This document shows, one piece after another, positions 43,478 to 53,011 of a DNA stretch of 64,000 nucleotides. The DNA lies in assembly GCF_019038435.1 (NCBI RefSeq), contig NZ_JAGPOX010000008.1, forward strand, positions 1 to 64,000, written 5' to 3'. Source of the DNA: Nocardia alni. GTDB taxonomy: Bacteria; Actinomycetota; Actinomycetes; Mycobacteriales; Mycobacteriaceae. Position numbers and translations under genes: made by a program. Under the pieces are notes generated by a model. That model made no database searches, was not told the origin of the DNA, and saw only the letters and a list, made by a program, of their open reading frames with translations. Numbering within the stretch: the stretch's first letter is position 1; each line of letters opens with the position of its first letter.

Positions 43478-43730
43478 ACGCTGTGTGTCTGCTCGATGGG
43501 CACGGCAGGTGTTCAGTCGACTCGAGTTGAACCGATCAACCAGCGACGAAATCGCGGTCGAGACAGCGGTAATCGAGGCGGCCCCGCCGCTCGGCGGGCG
43601 GCCCGAATCGGAGTGTCCCGTTCGCCGCGCGCAGCACTACCGACCCGCGACACCATTCTGACCTGACCTGGGAATTCACTTCTCGACTTCAGGTTACGGA
43701 ATCCGATGAGCGGACCGGTAGGGTAATCGT

Positions 43731-44950
43731 GTGAGGCGGTTCAATACGACAGGGCCGTGCCGACCGGGGCGCGATTACATGCTTCCGGCCGAAGAGCGGC
43801 TGCCAGGGGCGCAGGCGCTCATCGATGAGGGTCTGTATTTCGTGGTGCACGCACCACGCCAGACCGGCAAGACTACGACGCTCGAGGCTCTGGCCGACAC
43901 GGTGTCCGCGGCGGGTGATCGAGTCGCGATCTGCGTTTCGTGCGAGACCGCGCAGGTCGCCGGTGATGATTACGGCGCTGCCGAGGACATCGTTTTGCAG
44001 ATGATCCGCAAGGCAGTCCACCGACGAGGCTATCCCGAGTCGTGGCTGCCTCCGACACCGTGGCCGCAGGCTCCGGCGGGGACACGGATCAATATCGCCC
44101 TATCGGAATGGGCCGGGCAGTGCCCGGTCCCACTGGTGCTGCCGTTCGACGAGATCGACGCCATGCTGGGGCCGAGCATGATGACGATGCTGCGGCAGTT
44201 GCGGGACGGATTCCGGGACCGGCCTGACTGGTTTCCCGCTTCGGTGGTGATTTGTGGCTTGCGGGACGTGCGTGACTACAAATTGGCGGGATGAAATCGC
44301 CACTCTGTATGGCCAGCACACCACTGATACCGGCCAGGAGTTCACCGACGAGGCCGTAACCAAGGCGCACTGCTACACCGCCAGCCAGCCCTGGCTGGTC
44401 AACGCCCTGGCCAGGGAGATCATCGTCAAGATGGGCGTGCCAGCCACGAGCCCGATCACCGGACGGCATATGGACAAAGCCAAGGAGCGACTGATCGCAA
44501 CCAGGGCAACACATCTGGATTCCCTGGTGGACAAGCTCAACGATCCGCGCGTGCGCAGAATTATCGAACCGCTCATATCCGGGCGGCAGATCGACATCGA
44601 CACCGCGTACCACGACGACGCCGCATACGTCCGCGACCTGGGGCTGATATCCCCGAAAAGCCCCGTCGCGGTGGCGAATCCAATCTACCGAGAGGTACTG
44701 TCGCGGGTGCTGGCGCAGCCCGTGATGGACTCGGTCACCGACCATCCCCGCAGCTTCATCCTGCCCGACGGTCGCATCGACCTGGACAAACTGCTGCGCG
44801 AATTCGTCGCCTTCTGGCGCGAATCGGCCGCCGCCGGATCGATGTCATGATCCGCAAGCCATACACCGACGCGGACGGCACGTCGGCGATGCAGCGTGAG
44901 GTGCTCGAGCTGAAGGTTGGTATCCCGGCGAATCCGATCCCATCGACGAG
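43731..44950 (+). pseudogene. Broken ATPase with C-terminal nuclease-like domain
   Basis: Fragment 1 (43731-44294) is an AAA-type ATPase start with Walker A A-P-R-Q-T-G-K-T-T and Walker B L-P-F-D-E-I-D. The frame stops after R-D-Y-K-L-A-G. Fragment 2 continues in another frame from about 44290 to 44850 (L-Y-G-Q-H-T, then Q-P-W-L-V-N-A-L-A-R-E). Fragment 3 (about 44880-44945) gives Q-R-E-V-L-E-L-K-V, the E-x-K of a PD-(D/E)XK nuclease domain. Intervening segments are missing, so several deletions are needed. A short fragment 1 product might still be made. Confidence 0.75.
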
Positions 44951-45078
44951 GGCTTGGACCAAGGCCGTGGTGTGCGGCGCTGAACACCTGCGCGACGCGG
45001 ATTTCCTTGTAGGCTTGTCGCCCGTCGGTGGATGTGCCGACGGCACAGTTGATTACGTTGTCAGAGCGCTGGAGATTC

Positions 45079-45759
45079 ATGCCCGAGCCCTATTTCGCCC
45101 CGGATCAGCTCGACGAAACCGGTTGTCCCGCTTGGATCACCGAGTTCGCGGGGACCGAATACGATGCCAACCATATGGTGCACGTCGTGCGCGATATCTA
45201 CCCCGCCGAGGCGCTGGAGTTACTGGGCGCCGATCCGGAGGAGATCAGGCCTTGCGTCCTGCCTACCAGGGATCCCGGTGAGAAGACGTCGCTGGCCCGG
45301 GCGGCCATCCACCCGCTGAATCCCATCGTGGTACTCATCGCGGCCCGTATCGGCGAGTGGACGTTCATCTACGACGATCTGGGCGAGACCGGGTGCCTGT
45401 GGCACCTCGAGCAGCAGCCGCCGGTGGACTCGACCGCGGCACTGTCCACCAAAGGTGGGGTAGCCGCGACCGCCGCCGTCTCGATCACCGGGCATATCGG
45501 CTTCACCTACGCGGTCGACGGCGACATCAAGGTCTGGCACAGCGACCGCGGCTTCGAGGCCACCGATCTCGAGAACGACGCACCGGCAGAGGTACGGGCC
45601 GCAGCCGAGGCCGCGGGCACAATCCAGGCCGAGCCCGACGACGGAATCACCATGCGCATGATCTGCGCCCTCACAGGCCTCCCCCGCACCATGAACGAAC
45701 TCCGCGAAATCCCCCTGCTCATCGTCCCCCACGAATCCCGCCCCTACCTCTTCGGCTGA
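45079..45759 (+). CDS. DUF6461-like hypothetical protein
   Basis: 226 residues from the ATG at 45079. It has no signal peptide or membrane helix. W-T-F-I-Y-D-D-L-G-E-T-G-C and the V-D-G-D-I-K-V-W segment resemble actinobacterial DUF6461 proteins, which often sit near defence or toxin-like genes. Recognition is by general resemblance only. It follows the broken ATPase and precedes a convergent TetR. Function unknown. Confidence 0.7.
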   Translation: MPEPYFAPDQLDETGCPAWITEFAGTEYDANHMVHVVRDIYPAEALELLGADPEEIRPCVLPTRDPGEKTSLARAAIHPLNPIVVLIAARIGEWTFIYDDLGETGCLWHLEQQPPVDSTAALSTKGGVAATAAVSITGHIGFTYAVDGDIKVWHSDRGFEATDLENDAPAEVRAAAEAAGTIQAEPDDGITMRMICALTGLPRTMNELREIPLLIVPHESRPYLFG

Positions 45760-45824
45760 GGATGCCGACGAGCCGGTGGTGACCGGCTCGCGCGGTCCCG
45801 GTAGTCCAGTCGATAAACGTCGGC

Positions 45825-46427
45825 CTACCGCCGCTCGCGAACGGCGTCGTACCCCGCGGTCAGCCAGTACACCGTGCGGTCGACCGCCAGGACGATATCC
45901 CGCACCTCGATCTCACCGCCCGCGAACCGCCCGAGCAGCCCGTAGACGAGACTCGACAGGATCGACTCGAGATCCGCCACGAAATCGGCGTCAACATCGG
46001 CCAGTACCGTCATGGCAGCTGGTACAACGGCGTCGAACCCACGGCGGATCAGCCGCTCGCTCCCGGGGGCGGCCCGCGCGCGGAAATACGCCACCAGCAG
46101 GGCCGGGTGGCTCTCCCACGGCTCGAAGATCCGGCGTAGCACCCACATCAGGCCCTCGTACACCGATCCGCCCACGCCACCATACGCTTCCAAGCCCGCG
46201 TAGCGGTTCTCCTGCATCCACCAGTCCAGGGCGGAACTGATGAGTTCGTCGCGGGTGTCGTACAGCTTGTAGATCTTGGCCAGCGAGACACGGGCGCTCC
46301 GGGCCACCTCACGCATCTGAAACCCGTCGTAGCCTTCGCTTTCCACGAGTTCCACCACGGCCCGGCGGATCCGGTCGTCCGCCGTACCTTCCGAATCCGA
46401 GACCGCCGCCTGCCGCTCAGAGACCAC
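45825..46427 (-). CDS. TetR-family regulator of the mycofactocin-SDR/P450 operon
   Basis: 200 residues. HTH near 20-65 (F-Q-M-R-E-V-A-R-S-A-R-V-S-L-A-K-I-Y-K-L-Y) and a C-terminal domain resembling KstR-type regulators. It is divergent from the SDR-SDR-CMD-ALDH-P450 operon. The palindrome GGTAAT-CAG-ATTACC at 46476 lies between them and is the likely operator. It should repress the operon until an effector binds; the effector is unknown. The start used is a GTG. Confidence 0.92.
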   Translation of the reverse strand: MVSERQAAVSDSEGTADDRIRRAVVELVESEGYDGFQMREVARSARVSLAKIYKLYDTRDELISSALDWWMQENRYAGLEAYGGVGGSVYEGLMWVLRRIFEPWESHPALLVAYFRARAAPGSERLIRRGFDAVVPAAMTVLADVDADFVADLESILSSLVYGLLGRFAGGEIEVRDIVLAVDRTVYWLTAGYDAVRERR

Positions 46428-46475
46428 ACCGAACTCCCTTCCCGCATGCTGACAAGAGTGCTACTCTCACTAACT

Positions 46476-46490
46476 GGTAATCAGATTACC
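46476..46490. promoter_or_regulatory. Operator of the second TetR (GGTAAT-CAG-ATTACC)
   Basis: A perfect 6-3-6 palindrome in the divergent gap of the TetR and SDR genes. It has the same spacing as the GAGAAT regulon but different outer arms. A related AAGAGT-GCT-ACTCTC lies at 46454-46468 (9 of 12 matches to the GAGAAT type), so cross-talk between the two TetR proteins is possible. Confidence 0.7.
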
Positions 46491-46588
46491 GCACGATAAG
46501 TGCATAATTCGCGTCCAATCATCACCGTGTTCCCTTCGGCGCCACGGCGGATGCGACGCGGTTTCCGCTCGGTTCGAAGCGAGGATCA

Positions 46589-47422
46589 ATGGGATCATCA
46601 GAGGGCAAGGTCGCCTTCATTTCCGGTGTCGCGCGTGGCCAGGGGCGCAGTCACGCCGTGCGCCTGGCCACCCAGGGCGCCGACATCATCGGCGTAGACA
46701 TCTGCGCCGACATCGCGTCCATCAATTATCCGTTGGCCACCCGGGAGGAGCTCGACGAAACCGTGGCGCTCGTCGAGGCCACGGGGCGCCGCATGCTCGG
46801 CACGGTGGCCGATGTCCGCGATTTCGACCAGGTACGCACCGCCATCGACACCGGAGTCGCCGAATTCGGGCGCCTCGACATCGTCTGCGCCAACGCGGGT
46901 ATCGCGCCGATGTCGTTCGAACAGGCGCCGATCGAGCAGGAACTCGCGCAGTGGGGCGACGTCATCGGCGTCAACCTGTCCGGCGCGTTCCACGTCACCC
47001 GGGCCGCGATACCGCACCTGATCGCCGGCGGGCGGGGCGGGGCGATCGTGCTGACCAGCTCCACCGCCGGTCTGGTGGGCATGGGCAGCGTGGAGGGCGG
47101 TGGCCTGGGTTACGCGGCGTCCAAGCACGGCATCGTCGGCATCATGCGTGTGCTGGCCAACATCCTTGCCCCGCACAGCATCCGGGTCAACACGGTACAC
47201 CCGACCGCGGTGAACACGATGATGGCGGTCAATCCGGCGATGATGGACTGGGTGCAGAACCACCCCGAATCCGGTGGACCTCATCTGATGAATCCTATGC
47301 CGGTGGCGCTGGTGGAACCCGAGGACATCAGCGCGGCGGTCGCATTCCTCGCCTCCGACGAGGCTCGATACATCACCGGCGTGACACTGCCCGTCGACGC
47401 CGGATTCTGCAACAAGCTGTGA
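46589..47422 (+). CDS. Mycofactocin-type SDR oxidoreductase
   Basis: 277 residues. G-V-A-R-G-Q-G-R-S-H-A-V-R-L-A and the insert Y-P-L-A-T-R-E-E-L-D-E-T-V after V-D-I-C are diagnostic of the mycofactocin-coupled SDR family, which hold NAD tightly and pass electrons to mycofactocin. Y-A-A-S-K is the active-site pair. It would oxidise an alcohol made by the P450. It is first in the operon with a second homologue 11 nt downstream. Confidence 0.93.
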   Translation: MGSSEGKVAFISGVARGQGRSHAVRLATQGADIIGVDICADIASINYPLATREELDETVALVEATGRRMLGTVADVRDFDQVRTAIDTGVAEFGRLDIVCANAGIAPMSFEQAPIEQELAQWGDVIGVNLSGAFHVTRAAIPHLIAGGRGGAIVLTSSTAGLVGMGSVEGGGLGYAASKHGIVGIMRVLANILAPHSIRVNTVHPTAVNTMMAVNPAMMDWVQNHPESGGPHLMNPMPVALVEPEDISAAVAFLASDEARYITGVTLPVDAGFCNKL

Positions 47423-47433
47423 ACGGAGACGAG

Positions 47434-48246
47434 ATGAGCGACGCAGCTGGGCGGGTGGCAGGTAAACGAGTGCTGATCACCGGCGCGGCGCGCGGGATGG
47501 GCCGCAGCCACGCGGTGCGTCTGGCGCAGGAAGGGGCCGATCTGATCCTCGTGGACATCTGCGCACCGCTGCCGGATATCGAATATCCGCTGTCGACGCC
47601 CGAAGATCTGGCGGAGACGGCCGAACTGGTGGAAAAGCTGGGCAGACGTGCCGTGACGGCGATCGTGGACATCCGCGACGCGACGGCCATGGAGATCGCG
47701 GTCGCCGAGGGCGCCGAACGGCTGGGCGGCCTGGATGCCGCGGTGGCCAACGCCGGTGTGCTCACCGCGGGCACGTGGGTCACCACCACCCCACAGCAGT
47801 GGCGAATCGTGCTCGACGTCAATCTGATCGGCACGTGGAACACCTGCGCCGCTGCCATACCGCACCTGCTCGAGCACGGCGGCAGCCTGGTGAACATCAG
47901 CTCGGCGGCGGCGCTGAAGGGCACCCCGCTGCATATCCCGTACACCGCGTCCAAGGCCGGTATCGTCGGCCTGAGCCGATCGCTGGCCAATGAGCTTGCC
48001 GCACACCAGATCCGGGTGAACACAGTGCACCCGACCGGCGTCGAGACCGGTATGCGACCGGACTCCCTGTTCACTCTGCTCACCGAGGTGCGCTCCGACC
48101 TCGCGCCGATATTCGGCAATGCCATGCCGGTGGCGATGGTGGAGGCCATCGATATCAGCAACGCCGTGCTGTACCTGGTCTCCGACGAGTCCCGCTACCT
48201 CACGGGCACGGAGTTGAAGGTCGACGCGGGTGTCACCCTCCGTTAG
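47434..48246 (+). CDS. Mycofactocin-type SDR oxidoreductase
   Basis: 270 residues. T-G-A-A-R-G-M-G-R-S-H-A-V-R-L and Y-P-L-S-T-P-E-D-L-A-E-T place it in the same family as the preceding gene. Y-T-A-S-K is intact. It is a divergent tandem homologue of its neighbour, suggesting two alcohol substrates or stereoisomers. The ATG at 47434 is taken because family sequence begins there; the frame remains open upstream. Confidence 0.92.
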   Translation: MSDAAGRVAGKRVLITGAARGMGRSHAVRLAQEGADLILVDICAPLPDIEYPLSTPEDLAETAELVEKLGRRAVTAIVDIRDATAMEIAVAEGAERLGGLDAAVANAGVLTAGTWVTTTPQQWRIVLDVNLIGTWNTCAAAIPHLLEHGGSLVNISSAAALKGTPLHIPYTASKAGIVGLSRSLANELAAHQIRVNTVHPTGVETGMRPDSLFTLLTEVRSDLAPIFGNAMPVAMVEAIDISNAVLYLVSDESRYLTGTELKVDAGVTLR

Positions 48247-48291
48247 TGACACCGGCCGAATCTCATACAGCTACCACCAGTTTGGACACTC

Positions 48292-49116
48292 ATGACAACC
48301 GACACCACCTCGAACCGGCGCACACAGGGAAGGCGCGAATTCGCAGCGGTGATGACCTGTCCGGCTCCGCGGGACACGAGCCCAGCGATCGCCGACGGCC
48401 TGATCGACTTCGTCTTCGCCGAGATCTGGACTCGCCCCGGCCTGACGCGACGAGAGCGCAGATTCATCACCCTGTCCTGCGCGGCGGACGCCGACGCCGA
48501 GCAGCCGATCGTCGATCACGTCTACGCCGCACTGAACAGCGGCGACATCACCATCACCGAGATGCGCGAAGCCGTCCTGCATTTCGCGGTCTACGCCGGC
48601 TGGCCCAAGGCCTCTCGTTTCAACGGGATCGTCGATCAGCAGTGGGAGCGCGTCAACCGCGAACGCGGCCAGCGGGTTCCACCGCCGGAACCGCTGCTGC
48701 CGTTGACCACACCCAACGATCCGCAGGCCCGGCTCGCGCGCGGCGAGCAGTGTTTCATGGAGGTCAATTGCCTGCCGTACGTCCCCGACCGCGACAATCC
48801 CTATCAGGGGGCGGGAATCCTCAACTTCGTTTTCGGCGAGATGTGGCCGCGACCGGGCCTGGGCATGAAGGAGCGGCGGCTGATCACCGTCGCCTGCGTG
48901 GCGTTCCAGGACGCGCCGTATCCGATCCTGTCGCACGTCTACGCCGCGCTGAAGAGCCGGGACCTGACGTTCGACGAAATGGACGAGTTCGCACTGCATT
49001 TCGCCGCGTATTGCGGCTGGCCCAAGGCCTCCCACCTCGATCAGATGATCGCGGAGCAGAAGGCCAGGGTGCTCGAGGAGTGGCAAGTAGAAGACCGAAA
49101 CACTGTGCAGGAATAG
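48292..49116 (+). CDS. Protein with two tandem CMD domains
   Basis: 274 residues. Two CMD-like repeats: about 35-115 (R-P-G-L-T-R-R-E-R-R-F-I-T-L-S-C, then H-V-Y-A-A-L-N-S-G-D-I-T) and about 185-265 (R-P-G-L-G-M-K-E-R-R-L-I-T-V-A-C, then H-V-Y-A-A-L-K-S-R-D-L-T). Each ends in A-x-Y-x-G-W-P-K-A-S. This is an internal duplication, probably giving an intramolecular dimer of a normally oligomeric protein. There is no AhpD C-x-x-C. It lies between SDR and ALDH genes. Confidence 0.88.
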   Translation: MTTDTTSNRRTQGRREFAAVMTCPAPRDTSPAIADGLIDFVFAEIWTRPGLTRRERRFITLSCAADADAEQPIVDHVYAALNSGDITITEMREAVLHFAVYAGWPKASRFNGIVDQQWERVNRERGQRVPPPEPLLPLTTPNDPQARLARGEQCFMEVNCLPYVPDRDNPYQGAGILNFVFGEMWPRPGLGMKERRLITVACVAFQDAPYPILSHVYAALKSRDLTFDEMDEFALHFAAYCGWPKASHLDQMIAEQKARVLEEWQVEDRNTVQE

Positions 49117-49118
49117 CT

Positions 49119-50582
49119 ATGCCGACCACAACCGCACATCCGGAACTGCCGGACGGACTGATCATCGGCGGCGATCGAGTCACCCGTACCTCCGGCGGCA
49201 CGCACGCGCACATCGACCCGGCCACCGGCCGAGTCAATGCCACAGTTCCACTGGCCGGGCCGGACGAGATCGGTGCCGCTGTCGCCGCGGGCTGGGAGGC
49301 GCAGCGGGAATGGATGTCGTTCACCGCCGACCGCCGTCGCGATCTCCTCATCGATCTGGCGGATGCGGTCGCCGAGCAGATGGCCGAGTTCTCCCGCCTC
49401 AACGTGCTGGACTACGCAGTCCCGATCTCGTTGGCCGTCAACACGATTCTGCTCGAACGTTTCCTGCGGCATTTCGCCGGATACGTCGACAAGCCGCACG
49501 GCCTGAGCACCCCGGTATCCGGATCCGGCGACATCAACCTCGTCGAACGCGAACCCTACGGCGTGGTCGGGGTGATCGCGCCGTGGAACGGGGCGATGGT
49601 CGTGGCCGCGTCGTGTGTCGCTCCGGCCCTGGCCGCAGGAAATGCCGTCGTGCTCAAGCCCTCTCCCCTGGCGCCCCTAGCCGCGCTGCGCTTCGGGGAG
49701 CTCTGCACGCGCACGGGACTGCCGCCGGGGTTGGTCAACGTGGTCCCGGCGGACGCCGAGGGCAGCCAGGCCCTGGTCCGGCATCCGAATGTGCGCAAGA
49801 TCCACTTCACCGGCGGCGGCGACACCGCCCGTGCCGTCCTGGCCGGTGCGGCAACGAATCTCACCCCTGTGGTGACCGAATTGGGCGGCAAATCCGCCAA
49901 TCTCGTCTTCTCGGACGCGAACCTCGATGCGGCAGCACAACTATCGGCGTATCAGGGTCCGCTGGTCCAGTCGGGACAGAGCTGTGCCTGCGCCAGCCGC
50001 ATCCTGGTGCACGAGTCGGTCTACGAGGCATTTCTGGAGAAGTTCGTCGCGGTGGTCCAGTCGACGAAGGTCGGCGACCCGTTCGATCCGACCGTGACGG
50101 TGGGTCCGGTGATCAGTGAGAGCGCCGCCGAACGCATCCTGAGCATCGTCGATCGCGCGGTGGCCGAGCGGGCAGGGGAGCTGATCACCGGCGGCACACG
50201 GATCGGCGGCGAACTGGCGGAGGGCTATTACCTCGAACCGACGGTATTCGCCCATGTCGACAATCGATCGGCCCTGGCACAGTGCGAGACCTTCGGCCCC
50301 GTGGCCTCGGTGATCCCGTTCGCCGACGAGGACGAGGCGCTCCGGCTCGCCAACGACACCCCCTACGGACTGAACGCCTTCGTGCAGACCGCCGACCTCA
50401 CCCGGGCGCACCGAGTCGCGCGGCGCCTGGAGGCCGGTTCGGTGTGGATCAACCAGATCAGCGATATCGCACCGCAGGGCCCCTATGGCGGTTACAAGCA
50501 CAGCGGCTTCGGCCGGACCGGCGGGCTCGACGGACTGTATGAGTTTTTGCAGGTCAAAAACATTCGTATCGGAATGGGCTGA
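49119..50582 (+). CDS. NAD(P)-dependent aldehyde dehydrogenase
   Basis: 487 residues. E254 in T-E-L-G-G-K-S-A-N is the general base, and C289 in S-G-Q-S-C-A-C is the nucleophile; N-x-A-like P-W-N-G and F-T-G-G-G-D complete the site. It would oxidise the aldehyde from the mycofactocin SDRs to an acid for the ligases. It begins 2 nt after the double-CMD stop. Confidence 0.94.
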   Translation: MPTTTAHPELPDGLIIGGDRVTRTSGGTHAHIDPATGRVNATVPLAGPDEIGAAVAAGWEAQREWMSFTADRRRDLLIDLADAVAEQMAEFSRLNVLDYAVPISLAVNTILLERFLRHFAGYVDKPHGLSTPVSGSGDINLVEREPYGVVGVIAPWNGAMVVAASCVAPALAAGNAVVLKPSPLAPLAALRFGELCTRTGLPPGLVNVVPADAEGSQALVRHPNVRKIHFTGGGDTARAVLAGAATNLTPVVTELGGKSANLVFSDANLDAAAQLSAYQGPLVQSGQSCACASRILVHESVYEAFLEKFVAVVQSTKVGDPFDPTVTVGPVISESAAERILSIVDRAVAERAGELITGGTRIGGELAEGYYLEPTVFAHVDNRSALAQCETFGPVASVIPFADEDEALRLANDTPYGLNAFVQTADLTRAHRVARRLEAGSVWINQISDIAPQGPYGGYKHSGFGRTGGLDGLYEFLQVKNIRIGMG

Positions 50583-50625
50583 CTCCCGTATATCCATCAC
50601 TCTCCCGCCATGAAAGGCCGGAACA

Positions 50626-51903
50626 ATGACCGATTCAGCACTGGCCGACTATTTCTCCGACGCCGATATCGCCCAGGACCCATATGCCTATCTGGCCGCT
50701 CTGCGCGGCCGGAACCCGGTGTTCCGGGAGCCGCATCACGGTGTCGTCGCCGTCACTGGTTACCGGGAAGCCATCGAGGTGTTCCGCGATTCCGAAACCT
50801 TCTCCGCCTGTATATCCATCGGCGGACCGTTCCCACCGCTGCCCTTCGAGCCCGTCGGGGACGACATCACCGCCCAGATCGAGGAACATCGCCACGAATT
50901 CCCGATCCACGAGCACATGGTGACAATGGACCCGCCGGACCATACCCGCACCCGCGCCCTGCTGAGCAAGCTCCTGACACCGAAACGCCTGAAGGAGAAC
51001 GAGGAATACATGTGGCGGCAGGCGGACCGCCAGCTCGACGAGTTCCTCGCCAACGGACGCTGCGAATTCCTCGACGAGTACGGAAAACCCTTCGCCACCT
51101 TGGTGATCGCCGACCTACTCGGTGTACCGGACAACGATCGCGACGAGTTCCGCGCGGCCCTGTCCGGACACAAGCGGCCGGGCAGCCGGGTCGGGGCGCT
51201 GAATCACGAGCCCGTCGGCGCCAATCCACTGGAATGGCTGGACGATACGTTCGGCGCGTACATCACAGAGCGCCAACGTGATCCACGCCAGGACATCCTC
51301 AGTGTCCTGGCCGGGAGCACCTATCCCGACGGATCCGTACCCTCGATCATCGAGCTGGTCCGCCCCGCCACATTCCTGTTCGCCGCCGGACAGGAGACGG
51401 TCACGAAATTGCTCAGCGCCGCCGTGCGGGTCCTCGGTGAGCGGCCGCACTATCAGCGGCTGCTCCGTGAGGACCGCACGCTGATCGGTCCGTTCATCGA
51501 GGAGGCACTGCGTATCGAAAGCCCGACCAAGGTCGATTTCCGCCTGGCCCGCAAGACAACTCGACTCGGCGACCTCGACATCCCCGCCGGCACGGTGATC
51601 ATGGTGTGCATCGGCGCGGCCAACCGCGACCCCCGGAAGTTCGACTCCCCCGACGAGTTCCGGCTGGACCGTCCGAATGCCCGCGAACACATCGCGTTCG
51701 GCCGCGGCATCCACACCTGCGCGGGCGCGCCGCTGGCTCGGGTGGAGGGCCGGGTCACCCTGGAGCGCCTGCTGGACCGCACCCGCGACCTGACGATCGA
51801 CGACACCGCCCACGGCCCTGCCGACGACCGCCACTACGTGTACGAGCCGACCTTCCTCCTGCGCGGCCTGCGCAATCTGCACATCACATTCACCCCGGCC
51901 TGA
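50626..51903 (+). CDS. Cytochrome P450
   Basis: 425 residues. The I-helix reads F-A-A-G-Q-E-T-V (254-258), with Gln/Glu rather than the usual A-G-x-D-T; the ExxR is E-A-L-R (293-296) and the heme Cys365 is in F-G-R-G-I-H-T-C-A-G. It is a soluble class I bacterial P450 that needs a ferredoxin and reductase from elsewhere. It ends the operon and should hydroxylate the substrate that the mycofactocin SDRs then oxidise. The specific CYP family is not assigned. Confidence 0.94.
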   Translation: MTDSALADYFSDADIAQDPYAYLAALRGRNPVFREPHHGVVAVTGYREAIEVFRDSETFSACISIGGPFPPLPFEPVGDDITAQIEEHRHEFPIHEHMVTMDPPDHTRTRALLSKLLTPKRLKENEEYMWRQADRQLDEFLANGRCEFLDEYGKPFATLVIADLLGVPDNDRDEFRAALSGHKRPGSRVGALNHEPVGANPLEWLDDTFGAYITERQRDPRQDILSVLAGSTYPDGSVPSIIELVRPATFLFAAGQETVTKLLSAAVRVLGERPHYQRLLREDRTLIGPFIEEALRIESPTKVDFRLARKTTRLGDLDIPAGTVIMVCIGAANRDPRKFDSPDEFRLDRPNAREHIAFGRGIHTCAGAPLARVEGRVTLERLLDRTRDLTIDDTAHGPADDRHYVYEPTFLLRGLRNLHITFTPA

Positions 51904-52040
51904 TACACCCCGGAGACTACTGTCTTTCGCTCCCCACGAGTCCACACCCGCTACAGCTCGTGCCCAACGATCACGCATAGCGTGACGGACGGCCTCCCGA
52001 GCCAGGAAAACACTTGCACCAGGCTCGTACTGTCGAGGCG

Positions 52041-52829
52041 ATGACAGATATCGACAGCTTGCTCGCGGCGTACGACGAGCAGATGCGGGGAACACCGCCC
52101 AACCTTCCGCGCGGGGTCAGCTGCGAGCGGGACGGTCCGCTGCTACGGATCGTCGGTCAGTTCCGCGGTTTGATCAGTCCCCCACCGGACCTCGGCGTGT
52201 CGGGTGTCGAGCTGGACCGGTTGATCACCCGTCAGCGTGACTACTTCGCCGCGCGCGGTGAGGGAGTGGAATGGAAGATCCGCGGGCACGACAAACCCGA
52301 TGATCTGACCGATCACCTGCGCGCGGCCGGTTTCGTTCCCGAAGGACAGGAGACAGTTCTGATCGGAGTGGCCGACGACATGCCCGCCGAGCCGGCATTG
52401 CCGGACGGAGTCATCGTTCGCCATGTCACCGCCGACGCCGACATGCACCGGATCGCCGCCATGGAGTCAGCTGTATGGCAGCGTGATTGTGGCTGGGTCG
52501 CGGAGGATCTCATCGGCCGGGTCGGTACCGCACCAGATGAGATCGTGGTGCTCGTCGCCGAGGCGGACGGCGAGGTGGTGTCCGCAGGCTGGCTGGTGTT
52601 CCGCGAAGGCACCGATTTCGCCTGCCTGTGGGGCGGATCGACGCTGTCACAGTGGAGAGGTCGCGGAATCTACCGCGCACTGGTCGCCACCCGGGCCGCC
52701 CTCGCCATCGCCCGCGGGGTGAGGTTCCTCCAGGTGGACGCCTCCGACGACAGCGCTCCGATCCTGCGCCGCCTGGGGTTCCACGCCGTCACCACCACCA
52801 CGCCTTACGTCTGGTCGCCCATGGAGTAG
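52041..52829 (+). CDS. GNAT-family acetyltransferase
   Basis: 262 residues from the ATG at 52041; a TTG at 52014 is in frame. The acetyl-CoA loop R-G-R-G-I-Y-R-A-L-V (motif A) lies near 215-225 and the C-terminal beta strand G-F-H-A-V-T closes the fold. The N-terminal 100 residues are less conserved. It would transfer an acyl group to an amine, target unknown. It is probably transcribed alone and not part of the catabolic pathway. Confidence 0.9.
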   Translation: MTDIDSLLAAYDEQMRGTPPNLPRGVSCERDGPLLRIVGQFRGLISPPPDLGVSGVELDRLITRQRDYFAARGEGVEWKIRGHDKPDDLTDHLRAAGFVPEGQETVLIGVADDMPAEPALPDGVIVRHVTADADMHRIAAMESAVWQRDCGWVAEDLIGRVGTAPDEIVVLVAEADGEVVSAGWLVFREGTDFACLWGGSTLSQWRGRGIYRALVATRAALAIARGVRFLQVDASDDSAPILRRLGFHAVTTTTPYVWSPME

Positions 52830-52923
52830 TCACAGACTGGACCACTCGGGACGTCCACGGATCCGGTCGACACCTGCGGTTGATGCATGTTCTCCGATTT
52901 CGGTATCGAAGTTCTTGATCTAG

Positions 52924-52938
52924 GAGAATAGTATATTC
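52924..52938. promoter_or_regulatory. Weaker regulon operator copy before a ligase
   Basis: GAGAAT-AGT-ATATTC matches 10 of 12 arm positions and lies 73 bp upstream of the ligase start at 53012. Position and orientation suit a lower-affinity site of the same regulon. Confidence 0.5.
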
Positions 52939-53011
52939 AGAGCTCGCAGCCTCAGCCCACGTCTCACCCGGCCGCGCCGCGAGCGGTTCCGCGCCGGGTC
53001 CGGGAGTATCC

